Of a stretch of DNA of 9,093 nucleotides, positions 1-6,331 are shown in pieces. How positions within the stretch are numbered: position 1 is the stretch's first letter; each line of letters begins with the position of its first letter. The notes beneath the pieces were generated by a model, which saw only the letters and a program-made list of their open reading frames with translations, made no database searches and was not told where the DNA came from. The position numbers were made by a program, and so were the translations under genes. The DNA comes from Bacteroidales bacterium (GTDB taxonomy: Bacteria > Bacteroidota > Bacteroidia > Bacteroidales > UBA932), in contig JALNXR010000069.1 of assembly GCA_023230265.1 (NCBI GenBank), forward strand, positions 1-9,093, in the 5' to 3' direction.

Positions 1-2493
1 TGGTGTCAACGCATCTTTGGAATTTTCTTTGTAATAATCAAACGTGGCAACAAATCTTTTATTAAACAAATCTATATCCATTCCCACATTATTTTTACTC
101 ACCCTCTGCCACTTGAGATTTTCATTTCCCATAGCCATAAGCTGAGCACCTTGATATGACCACTGGTAGAAATAATCCCTTATATAATCAAACATTGTAA
201 GACTTTGATTAGGATTATAATTCTGGCTTCCAGTAAAACCTGTGGATGCTCTTAATCTCAGAGAAGTTATAATTTTTGAATCTTTTAGGAAATCTTCATA
301 ATGAACATTCCAACCAATTCCCACTGACCAAAGTTTTGCCCACCTTTGATTTGCTCCAAATTTTGACGATCCGTCCATCCTTCCCGAGAAATCAGTATAA
401 TATTTGTTTTTCCATGAATAGTTCAATGTTCCAAAGAATCCCAGAGATCTTGCAATGCTCTCATTTCCGCTCGGTTTCGCTCCTCCGTAAGCTGTTGCAA
501 AACTGGGATAAGCCAGCAAACTGTTTGGGAAACCCGTAGTCAGGAATGTATTTAAATTATCATTTCTGGTTGTTACCTCTAAGCCTCCGTTAAAAGTGAT
601 AAAATGATCTTTATGCTGTTTATAGAGAGACAGTACTGAGTTAGCATTAAAATAACGATCTTCTCCATATTCGCTTTTGAATTGTCCCTTTTTCTCCTGA
701 TCAATATTTATCTGTGAAGTGTGCTCTGCCGGAAGAAAGTATTGATTATTGACAATTTTCTTGCTAAAGGCCACAAGGCTTCTTATTTTCACACCATCTG
801 TGATATTCCACTCAAGCTTGAAGTTGTTGATTATCTCATCATGTGCATCTTTGTCAATCACACCTATATTTGAATTGTACAATGGGTTAGGTGTATTAAC
901 GAAATCAAAATACTTTACAATTTTACCGTTGATATCCCTGAAGGGAAGATATGGGTTTGCCTTGGCATAATCACTAAAATTCCCATAAGGTGAGTTATTA
1001 GCAACTACATGATTGTAAGTAAGATTATTCATAAACAAAAACCTCTTGTAACGGTATTGAAAATAGGCTCCGATTCCAAGTCGGTCACGGGATGACTCTT
1101 TCATCACTCCATTGTCTTTGTCATAAAAGAGATTGAGGTTGTATCTGAAGTTTTCTGTTCCCTGCTCTATCTGGAGGCTGTGTTTGTGTGCCACTGATAC
1201 GGGGTTTATCGGTTGAGAAAGCCAGTCAGTATCATATCCCATAGCTACCAGTTTTAGCTTCTGGTTGTACTCATCCATATTTCTTTCGATTTCACTAATA
1301 CGATCAGAACCGGGATAGACTCCCGAATATACTTCATATTGGAGTTTTTCAGATGCATTAAGCAGATCATACCCGGAAAGATCTGCAGAAGTAAATTTTA
1401 TATCTGTCTTGTAATTCACCTTTATTTGTCCCTTTTGCGGAATTTTAGTCTCAACTACCACAATTCCGTTTGCTGCTCTTGATCCGTAGATCGCAGTGGC
1501 AGCAGCATCTTTAAGAATGGTTATTGAAAGCACCCTGTTGGGGTCAAGGTCAAATATCTTCTGTGCAGAAACCTCAAAACCATCCAATATGAAAGTAGGC
1601 ATGTTGGGATTATACTGATATTCACTCTTGACACCGGGCAGGCTTCCGGAACCTCTAAGCTCAATATCGGGCAAAGCATTCGGATTGGAACCCTGTTCCG
1701 TGTTTTCGATAATTCTGAAAGAGGGCTCAAGGGTCTGGACGGCCTGGAGGATATTACCGCTGTTTATCCTGATAATGTCATTTGCCGTAATGGTTGAAGA
1801 GGATCCGGTGTATGTCTGCTTATTAGCAGTAAAATATCCTGTCACCACTACCTGCTCAAGTTCGGCCTGACTCTCTTCCAGTACAACATTGATCACTTTT
1901 CTGTTATTAACCGGTATCTCCTGTTTTACCATACCTATAAAAGAAAAAACAAGAATGTTGTCTTCCGGCCTGAGTCTGATCCTGTACGAACCTGTAGGAT
2001 CGGACACAACACCGTTATTTGTTCCTTTTACAACTATTGCAACGCCTGTAAGTGGCTCCCCGTTTTGGTCAGTAACTTTTCCTGTCACAATTTTAAGTTC
2101 CTGGCTTTGTGATGTGTTACTTCTGATTGCATTTGAGGTGCTCTCCGGAGATATTACAATTGTGCTGTCTTTTATGACATACTCCAGGCCTGTGTTATTA
2201 AGACAGTGCCTGAGTGCCTCATCCAGACTGACATTTTTCAGGCTGGCTGAAATTTTCTTATCCGGATTAATCTGTGCTGTGCTGTACAAAAGATAATAAC
2301 CTGTCTGGGCTTTTATCGTTTGAAGTGCGCTTTGCAGGCTTACATTCCTGAGATTCAGCGTCAGTTTCTGAGAATAAACATTATTGGCAGAAAGATTAAT
2401 GGAAGAAAACATTAAAATGAATAGAAATACCTTCATCATTTTTAGAATTTGTTTCCCATTTTTACACAGGAAGGCGTTTTGAGTTTTTCCCAT
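1..2493 (-). CDS. SusC/RagA-family TonB-dependent outer-membrane transporter with STN domain (3' end off window)
   Basis: This is an outer-membrane TonB-dependent importer of the SusC/RagA family, which normally pairs with a SusD/RagB lipoprotein to take up oligosaccharides or peptides. The frame stays open for 831 codons to the window edge, so the barrel C-terminus is missing. Numbered from the start at 2493, I see a signal peptide (hydrophobic VFLFILMFSS, ending near NNVYSQ), an STN signalling domain at about 43-118 (KLTLNLRNVSLQSALQ), a carboxypeptidase-regulatory-like domain at about 136-207 (VTGKVTDQNGEPLTGVAIVV), the VVVTG stretch near 215, and the plug with the SusC signature LKDAAATAIYGSRAANG at about 327-343. 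The remainder is aromatic-rich beta-barrel. An in-frame ATG at 2439 would also work. I prefer 2493 because SusC proteins with STN domains often carry a basic extension before the MK-hydrophobic segment, but this is not decisive. It lies 26 bp after the anti-sigma gene and is probably co-transcribed with it. The substrate cannot be read from the sequence. Confidence 0.93.
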   Translation of the reverse strand, partial: MGKTQNAFLCKNGKQILKMMKVFLFILMFSSINLSANNVYSQKLTLNLRNVSLQSALQTIKAQTGYYLLYSTAQINPDKKISASLKNVSLDEALRHCLNNTGLEYVIKDSTIVISPESTSNAIRSNTSQSQELKIVTGKVTDQNGEPLTGVAIVVKGTNNGVVSDPTGSYRIRLRPEDNILVFSFIGMVKQEIPVNNRKVINVVLEESQAELEQVVVTGYFTANKQTYTGSSSTITANDIIRINSGNILQAVQTLEPSFRIIENTEQGSNPNALPDIELRGSGSLPGVKSEYQYNPNMPTFILDGFEVSAQKIFDLDPNRVLSITILKDAAATAIYGSRAANGIVVVETKIPQKGQIKVNYKTDIKFTSADLSGYDLLNASEKLQYEVYSGVYPGSDRISEIERNMDEYNQKLKLVAMGYDTDWLSQPINPVSVAHKHSLQIEQGTENFRYNLNLFYDKDNGVMKESSRDRLGIGAYFQYRYKRFLFMNNLTYNHVVANNSPYGNFSDYAKANPYLPFRDINGKIVKYFDFVNTPNPLYNSNIGVIDKDAHDEIINNFKLEWNITDGVKIRSLVAFSKKIVNNQYFLPAEHTSQINIDQEKKGQFKSEYGEDRYFNANSVLSLYKQHKDHFITFNGGLEVTTRNDNLNTFLTTGFPNSLLAYPSFATAYGGAKPSGNESIARSLGFFGTLNYSWKNKYYTDFSGRMDGSSKFGANQRWAKLWSVGIGWNVHYEDFLKDSKIITSLRLRASTGFTGSQNYNPNQSLTMFDYIRDYFYQWSYQGAQLMAMGNENLKWQRVSKNNVGMDIDLFNKRFVATFDYYKENSKDALTP

Positions 2494-2519
2494 ACATTCA
2501 TATATTAAAGTTTAAGATG

Positions 2520-3719
2520 TTAATGAGTTCTTTTTCTAACCGGCCATACTTCTATCACACTGTCAACTACTTTAAACTCCACAGCTTTGGTAAGTTCAAG
2601 CATCTCCAGTATAGCGTTTATTTTTTCCTGTCTTTTTATGATCCCGTAAAATTGTATCTGCTTTAATCTCTCATCTTTAAATTTGACGGGAATATCATAC
2701 CATCTGGACAATTTTTTCATTATTGATTCCAGGTTTTCGTTGTCAAAAAAGAAATCGCCGTTCTTCCACGCAATAACCTCTTCTACATTTACGCGGGCAA
2801 TTTCATTGTAGCCGCTGCTTTTATTATACCTTAACTGATCTCCCGGTTTTAGAACGTTAGAAGGTGCTCTTCCGGAGATTACCTCAACCGATCCTTCCAA
2901 AAGTGTTGTCCTGACAACCGGCTCATCTTCATATGCATTGATGTTAAAATGGGTTCCCAGCACTTTTACTCTTACCGAGTCATTCAAAGAAACTACAAAG
3001 GCCATCTTTTCGTTCCTGGCAACTTCCAGATACAACTCTCCCTTAACTAAACTAAGTTCTCTGACATCCCCTGAAAATTCAACAGGATATCTTATCTCAG
3101 TCTCAGAATTCATCCAGATGCGTGTGCCGTCCGAGAGCGTCAGTTTGTATTCCCCGCCACGGGGAATTATAAGAGTGTTATAGATCGTCTCTTTTACCTT
3201 ACTGTTTTTCAGCCCACTCTCCTGGTTATAGACAATTTCTCCCTTATCAAGCCGGGCAACCTCTTTTTTATTGTCCAGTGTAATAGTTCCGGAAGATTCG
3301 TTATCCAAAGGTATGTACCTTCCGCTATCCAGCAGAAGCATTGCTTTTTTTGTTCCCGGTTCAACTCCGGAAAGGCCTGTCAGTTGGTTCTCAGAAGAGT
3401 CCGGACCGGTCAATTGCATTACCATAACAGATGTTATACCTGCCAAAAGGATAATTGCTGCAGCATATTTTAACCACCTGGGGGAATGTCTGAAAGATTT
3501 GCCCTTTCCGGATCCTATGCGTTCTATCAACTCTCTGTAATCGGCTTCTGCCGGCACTTTCTGACCATCCTGCTCTGCCATGGCTACAGACCATGCATTT
3601 TTGTAATCAGAAAAGGTCTGCATATTTTCACGGTTCTCAAATACCCACTCTTCAAACTTCTGCTCTTCCTCTTCCGATAACTCCTTTAACAGGTATTTTA
3701 ATATTTGTTTCTTTTTCAT
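2520..3719 (-). CDS. FecR-family anti-sigma factor (inner-membrane signal transducer)
   Basis: This is a 399-residue membrane-anchored anti-sigma factor of the FecR type. It holds an ECF sigma factor in the cytoplasm and receives the signal from a TonB-dependent transducer in the periplasm. The N-terminal cytoplasmic part (1-80) begins with the acidic helical pattern ILKYLLKELSEEEEQKFEEW, typical of Bacteroidota sigma-binding regions. One transmembrane helix spans about 84-102 (KYAAAIILLAGITSVMVM). The FecR domain runs from about 182 to 282, with the hallmark LIIPRGGEYKLTLSDGTRIW, then LVKGELYLEV and VLGTHFNINAY. The C-terminal region (about 320-392, FFFDNENLESIMKKLSRWYD) matches the DUF4974/STN-like module that closes these proteins. 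Length is normal and nothing looks broken. The ATG at 3719 gives a standard N-terminus. The gene is divergent from the sigma gene (155 bp between them) and precedes the STN-containing SusC gene, so the two very likely act together. Confidence 0.95.
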   Translation of the reverse strand: MKKKQILKYLLKELSEEEEQKFEEWVFENRENMQTFSDYKNAWSVAMAEQDGQKVPAEADYRELIERIGSGKGKSFRHSPRWLKYAAAIILLAGITSVMVMQLTGPDSSENQLTGLSGVEPGTKKAMLLLDSGRYIPLDNESSGTITLDNKKEVARLDKGEIVYNQESGLKNSKVKETIYNTLIIPRGGEYKLTLSDGTRIWMNSETEIRYPVEFSGDVRELSLVKGELYLEVARNEKMAFVVSLNDSVRVKVLGTHFNINAYEDEPVVRTTLLEGSVEVISGRAPSNVLKPGDQLRYNKSSGYNEIARVNVEEVIAWKNGDFFFDNENLESIMKKLSRWYDIPVKFKDERLKQIQFYGIIKRQEKINAILEMLELTKAVEFKVVDSVIEVWPVRKRTH

Positions 3720-3725
3720 AATCTG

Positions 3726-3735
3726 TCAGTTCTGA
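3726..3735. promoter_or_regulatory. Small palindrome near the fecR-like start
   Basis: TCAG-TT-CTGA is a 10-bp imperfectly spaced palindrome 7 bp upstream of the anti-sigma start codon. It shares its TCAG/CTGA arms with the larger palindrome at 3808-3822. A further TCTGA half-site lies at 3751-3755, exactly 20 bp from the TCTGA at 3731-3735. It could be part of an operator or of the leader RNA. It is short enough to arise by chance in AT-rich DNA. Confidence 0.25.
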
Positions 3736-3807
3736 AAAAACAATATTTTATCTGATTATATCACTACATCTTTTATACAAATGAATATTTCTATACCCTA
3801 CGGAAAC

Positions 3808-3822
3808 TCAGAAAATTTCTGA
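3808..3822. promoter_or_regulatory. Perfect palindrome in the divergent sigma/anti-sigma spacer (operator candidate)
   Basis: TCAGAAA-A-TTTCTGA is a perfect 7-bp inverted repeat around one central base. It lies in the 155-bp spacer between the divergent fecR-like and sigma genes, just upstream of the predicted promoter of the sigma gene. The position suits a dimeric regulator binding site acting on one or both promoters. Function is inferred only, since no regulator is visible in the window. Confidence 0.35.
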
Positions 3823-3855
3823 TTTCTTTTTTTATCCTATAAAATAATATCTTTG
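3823..3855 (+). promoter_or_regulatory. Bacteroidota-type promoter for the ECF sigma gene
   Basis: TATCTTTG at 3848-3855 exactly matches the Bacteroidota housekeeping -7 consensus TAnnTTTG. A TTTC at 3823-3826, 21 bp upstream, is a one-mismatch candidate for the -33 TTTG element. Transcription would start only about 15 nt before the ATG at 3875, giving a short leader. GGAG at 3868-3871 is too close to the ATG to be a convincing ribosome-binding site, which is normal for this phylum. The -7 match is strong and the -33 match is modest. Confidence 0.5.
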
Positions 3856-3874
3856 GAAAAGAAAACCGGAGAAA

Positions 3875-4459
3875 ATGGATCCCGATATAATCAATCTTGC
3901 AAAACAGATAAAGTTTGGAGACAAGAATGCCTTCCGGCAATTATATGAAGCCTATTTTCTGAAACTTGAGCATTTTGCCGTACAGTATGTTATCGATTTT
4001 TATGCTGCTAATGATCTGGTTCAGAATGTTTTTGTAATATTGTGGGAAAAGAGGGCTTCTATCCGGGAGGATGCCGGTCTTATTGGGTATCTCTACACAA
4101 TGACCCGTAATCATTGTCTTAACTATCTGAATCATAAAAAAACAGAAAAAAAATATCAACAGGAGATACAAGAGAAAAATGAAAGGGAGTGGAGGCTCAA
4201 TAAGTGCGCCCTTGAGTTTTTCGATTATGAGAGATTGCAGGAAAATGAGTTGCGTACTATTATAAATAAGGCTATAGAAGAGTTGCCGGAAACAAGCAGG
4301 GAGGTGTTTCTGATGAATCGCAAAGGAGGTCTTACATACGGGGAGATTGCACAGAAGCTTAATATTTCTGACAAAACAGTCGAAAAAAGAATGAGCAAGG
4401 CTCTCGCCCTGCTCAGAATAAGTCTTAAAGAGTACTATTTTTTGATATTTTTTCTATAA
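3875..4459 (+). CDS. ECF-type RNA polymerase sigma-70 factor (FecI/Bacteroidota family)
   Basis: This 194-residue extracytoplasmic-function sigma factor directs RNA polymerase to a small regulon, probably including the neighbouring fecR-susC operon once the anti-sigma releases it. Region 2 spans about 17-88: AFRQLYEAYFLKLEHFAVQY, then AANDLVQNVFVILWEKR (the conserved DxVQxVF core-binding helix) and the promoter-melting segment YLYTMTRNHCLNYL. A charged linker covers about 89-120. Region 4 (about 123-186) reads LRTIINKAIEELPETSREVF, then the helix-turn-helix LTYGEIAQKLNISDKTVEKR that reads the -35 element. Length is typical. The last residues (YYFLIFFL) are unusually hydrophobic, but such tails occur in this family. 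The gene is transcribed away from fecR rather than upstream of it in the same direction, which is the less usual layout. It has its own candidate promoter at 3823-3855. Confidence 0.95.
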   Translation: MDPDIINLAKQIKFGDKNAFRQLYEAYFLKLEHFAVQYVIDFYAANDLVQNVFVILWEKRASIREDAGLIGYLYTMTRNHCLNYLNHKKTEKKYQQEIQEKNEREWRLNKCALEFFDYERLQENELRTIINKAIEELPETSREVFLMNRKGGLTYGEIAQKLNISDKTVEKRMSKALALLRISLKEYYFLIFFL

Positions 4460-4468
4460 ATTATCAAC

Positions 4469-4482
4469 TGTCCGGTTGGACA
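4469..4482. repeat. Short inverted repeat after the sigma gene
   Basis: TGTCC-GGTT-GGACA forms a 5-bp stem with a 4-nt loop, 10 bp past the sigma stop codon. It has no T-run behind it, so it is not a convincing intrinsic terminator. The GTCC/GGAC arms and the GTTGGAC string recur in the palindrome at 4882-4902. The rest of the spacer (4460-4588) is AT-rich. It holds only a 6-bp GAGGTT/AACCTC inverted repeat (4489-4520) and an AT palindrome (4566-4583), and I see no gene there. Confidence 0.3.
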
Positions 4483-4588
4483 TGAGTTGAGGTTGTAGAA
4501 AAGGATGTTGGATTAACCTCTAAATGTTTTTGGTTAAGTATGTGTACAATTGATAAAATCAGAAATTAAAATATTAATTTTAACTTTT

Positions 4589-4939
4589 ATGAGTAACGAG
4601 AATTCCATAGTCCACACCTATATACATATGCTTGATATCATCAAGCAACAGATACGTTCTGTCCAGGCCAAGGCTGCCCTGGCAGTAAATAGTTCTTTGA
4701 TACAACTCTACTGGAATATTGGCAAAATGATTGCTGAGAATCAGGAACTCTTTGAAGGTCGCAATAACTATGTGGATCAGTTATCAAAAGATTTACGGGC
4801 TGAGTTTCCTGAGGTGAATGGATTCTCTCGAACTAATTTATTTTATACCCGTAAGTTTTATAAATTCTATACTATCGGTTTAGTCCAACAACTTGTTGGA
4901 CTGAAAGAAAATGCTGAGGAATTAATTTTTGTTCATTAG
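4589..4939 (+). pseudogene. Truncated DUF1016 (YhcG-type, PDDEXK nuclease family) N-terminal fragment
   Basis: This 116-codon reading frame from the ATG at 4589 encodes the start of a DUF1016 protein. Full-length members are roughly 340-380 residues with an N-terminal helical domain and a C-terminal PDDEXK-like nuclease domain. The visible match is IRSVQAKAALAVNSSLIQLY, then WNIGKMI, LSKDLRAEFPEVNGFSRTNL, YTRKFYKFY and LVQQLVG. In relatives, as I remember them, QQLV is followed by a PWGH segment and then an LKD.AE.LWYA-like stretch. Here the PWGH segment is absent, LKENAEELIFVH follows directly, and a TAG stops the frame where a K or Q codon would be expected. The same frame then stays open for 12 more codons to a TGA at 4976-4978. 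The nuclease domain is absent. A TTG at 4550 would add 13 unlikely residues. It could be annotated as a short CDS, but I favour a decaying pseudogene unrelated to the flanking transport genes. Confidence 0.65.
4882..4902. repeat. Perfect 21-bp palindrome inside the DUF1016 fragment
   Basis: The arms AGTCCAACAA and TTGTTGGACT are exact inverted repeats around a single central C. In the reading frame it encodes the VQQLVGL stretch, right where similarity to the remembered family consensus breaks. It is too symmetrical to be typical of coding sequence. No T-run follows, so an intrinsic terminator is unlikely. Confidence 0.8.
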
Positions 4940-5050
4940 GTCCTTGCATTTGAAAACGAACTGAATAAAGATGACTGATTAAAGGGAAACACTAGGAAAA
5001 TTTATAAATATCTTCATTTTGACTTGTCCATTTAAGTGCACATGCTTTCA

Positions 5051-6148
5051 TTAATCCAGAAATTTTGCAACAAAGTTATTCAGCTCTTCTCCTCTGAGAT
5101 TCTTAGCTACAATTTTTCCTGATTCATCAACTAAAAAGGTTTTTGGAACAGAAGCAACTCCATAGTCTTTAGCGGCGGTCCCCTTTTCGTCCAATACCTG
5201 CAGCCATGTGAGTTTATCCTCGTTGATCGCTTTGAGCCACTTATCCCTCTCCTGCGGCTTGTCAACCGAAACACTTATGATTTCAAGTCCCTTGTCTTTC
5301 CAGTTACTGTAAAGGGAGATGAGGTTGGGATTTTCTTTTCGGCAGGGACTGCACCAAGAAGCCCAGAAGTCAATTATTACCAGTCTCTTTTTAATTGAAG
5401 AAAGTGAAAGTTGTTCCCCTTTATCGGTTACAAGAGTGAAAGTAGGTGCGATGGCTCCGACATCCGTTCTTGTTTCTGAACCGACCTTTCTTTCTACATT
5501 TTTATATGCAGTCTTGTCCGAAAGATTTTTATACTGTTCAAGGAACTTCTTTAATGTCTCTGTTGAAAAGCGGCCCTGTCCCATCAGTTTGTTTACATAA
5601 TTCAATCCTGCCAGATTGTTGCTGTTTAATGCAAACTCCTCCTGTTTGTCCCACCATTTCTTTGATACCTCCAGCAGTTTTTTTTCAAGTTGGGCTGCTG
5701 CTTCATTCTCTCCTTTATTTCTTTGTGCCATCATCTCTCTGGATAAAGTTTTCATTTTCATCCGGAGGGGCTCAATCTCCTTGTCCAGGTTAAATAAAGC
5801 GTCATTGTCAGGTGTCCCGTTAAGAAAGATAAGTGAATCCTTAGTGGCAGTGATTGTGATTGTCCCCTTTTCCAGAATAATGTAATGTACCATATTCCTG
5901 TCAATATCCGTAGCATAGATCCAACCGATCTCACCGTCATATTTATCCTGTTTGTAGGTGGCAACGCCGTTTACAAAATTAATTGTATCATATACGTTGG
6001 GGCCGGGGATTCTTACAAGAATTTTTGCAGTCCCGTTGTATGGCATTATACCATGTTTTTCAACAATTTCCCTGGGCTGGGCATGGGTGTATCCGGAAAC
6101 TATAAGAAATCCGGTAATGAACGCACTGATCAATTTTATTTTTTTCAT
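5051..6148 (-). CDS. TlpA-like thioredoxin-fold periplasmic oxidoreductase, copy 1 (distal)
   Basis: This 365-residue exported thiol-disulfide oxidoreductase belongs to the TlpA/ResA-like group and probably reduces disulfides in periplasmic or surface partners. The signal peptide is residues 1-23 (MKKIKLISAFITGFLIVSGY, likely cleaved after THA). A reduced DUF4369-like beta domain follows at about 35-118 (DTINFVNGVATYKQ, IILEKGTITIT). A charged, likely helical linker covers about 120-225. The AhpC/TSA-like domain at about 230-365 carries FWASWCSPC, with Cys266 and Cys269 as the redox pair and Pro335 (SVPKTF) as the cis-proline. These are the only two cysteines. An in-frame ATG at 6259 would add 37 residues in front of the signal peptide, so I reject it. 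The gene follows its paralogue by 183 bp, and no exact TAnnTTTG promoter was found between them. It converges on the DUF1016 remnant. Confidence 0.92.
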   Translation of the reverse strand: MKKIKLISAFITGFLIVSGYTHAQPREIVEKHGIMPYNGTAKILVRIPGPNVYDTINFVNGVATYKQDKYDGEIGWIYATDIDRNMVHYIILEKGTITITATKDSLIFLNGTPDNDALFNLDKEIEPLRMKMKTLSREMMAQRNKGENEAAAQLEKKLLEVSKKWWDKQEEFALNSNNLAGLNYVNKLMGQGRFSTETLKKFLEQYKNLSDKTAYKNVERKVGSETRTDVGAIAPTFTLVTDKGEQLSLSSIKKRLVIIDFWASWCSPCRKENPNLISLYSNWKDKGLEIISVSVDKPQERDKWLKAINEDKLTWLQVLDEKGTAAKDYGVASVPKTFLVDESGKIVAKNLRGEELNNFVAKFLD

Positions 6149-6331
6149 CTTTTTTTGTTTTATCTGTTTATAAGACGCAAAAATGGAAACAGCCCCCCAA
6201 AGTACCTTGTCACAGTTTTTGGTTAACAGGGGGGCTTTTTCAAGGGCACCTTGCCTCATTTTTCAGCATATGGCTGATATACCTATAAATGCGAGCTGTG
6301 CTTTTCTGGTATCGCAATAAACATCGATCAA
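6149..6331 (-). other. Spacer between the two thioredoxin genes, rich in small hairpins
   Basis: This 183-bp spacer separates two genes in the same orientation. Apart from the strong C6/G6 inverted repeat (listed separately), it contains GGCA-CCT-TGCC at 6245-6255 and TCAGC-ATATG-GCTGA at 6263-6277, the latter followed on the minus strand by an A-run rather than T's. No open frame here looks real and I found no exact Bacteroidota -7 motif on the minus strand. The nearest, TACTTTG, is one base short. Read-through from the upstream gene is therefore plausible, with hairpins perhaps adjusting transcript stability. Confidence 0.35.
6191..6236. repeat. AGCCCCCC...GGGGGGCT inverted repeat upstream of thioredoxin copy 1
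   Basis: AGCCCCCC at 6191-6198 pairs perfectly with GGGGGGCT at 6229-6236, leaving a 30-nt loop. The 8-bp, seven-G:C stem stands out in AT-rich surroundings. On the plus strand it is followed by T's (CTTTTT), but no plus-strand gene ends here. On the minus strand it ends about 42 nt before the thioredoxin start codon, so in RNA it would form a leader or intercistronic stem. Confidence 0.6.

Noticed and set aside
1521..2296. Several open frames of 69-135 codons on both strands within the SusC region
   Set aside because: They overlap a continuous, domain-rich SusC frame and lack any recognisable motif, so they are shadow frames.
3736..3790. TTTG plus TATAAT-like sequence on the minus strand as a promoter for the fecR-like gene
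   Set aside because: No TAnnTTTG -7 element falls at the right spacing from the TTTG. The TATAAT resemblance is expected by chance in AT-rich DNA and is not the Bacteroidota consensus. This promoter may be ECF-dependent.
4469..4482. Intrinsic terminator for the sigma gene
   Set aside because: The stem is only 5 bp and no T-run follows.
4940..5050. Bidirectional terminator between the convergent DUF1016 fragment and thioredoxin copy 1
   Set aside because: Only AT-rich sequence and a 6-bp GTGCAC palindrome are present, with no stable stem and T-run.
5319..6226. Plus-strand open frames opposite thioredoxin copy 1
   Set aside because: They mutually overlap, lie antisense to a well-supported gene and show no family features.
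6149..6259. N-terminal extension of thioredoxin copy 1 from an upstream ATG at 6259
   Set aside because: It would place 37 residues, encoded partly by the G6/C6 repeat, ahead of a clear signal peptide beginning at 6148.
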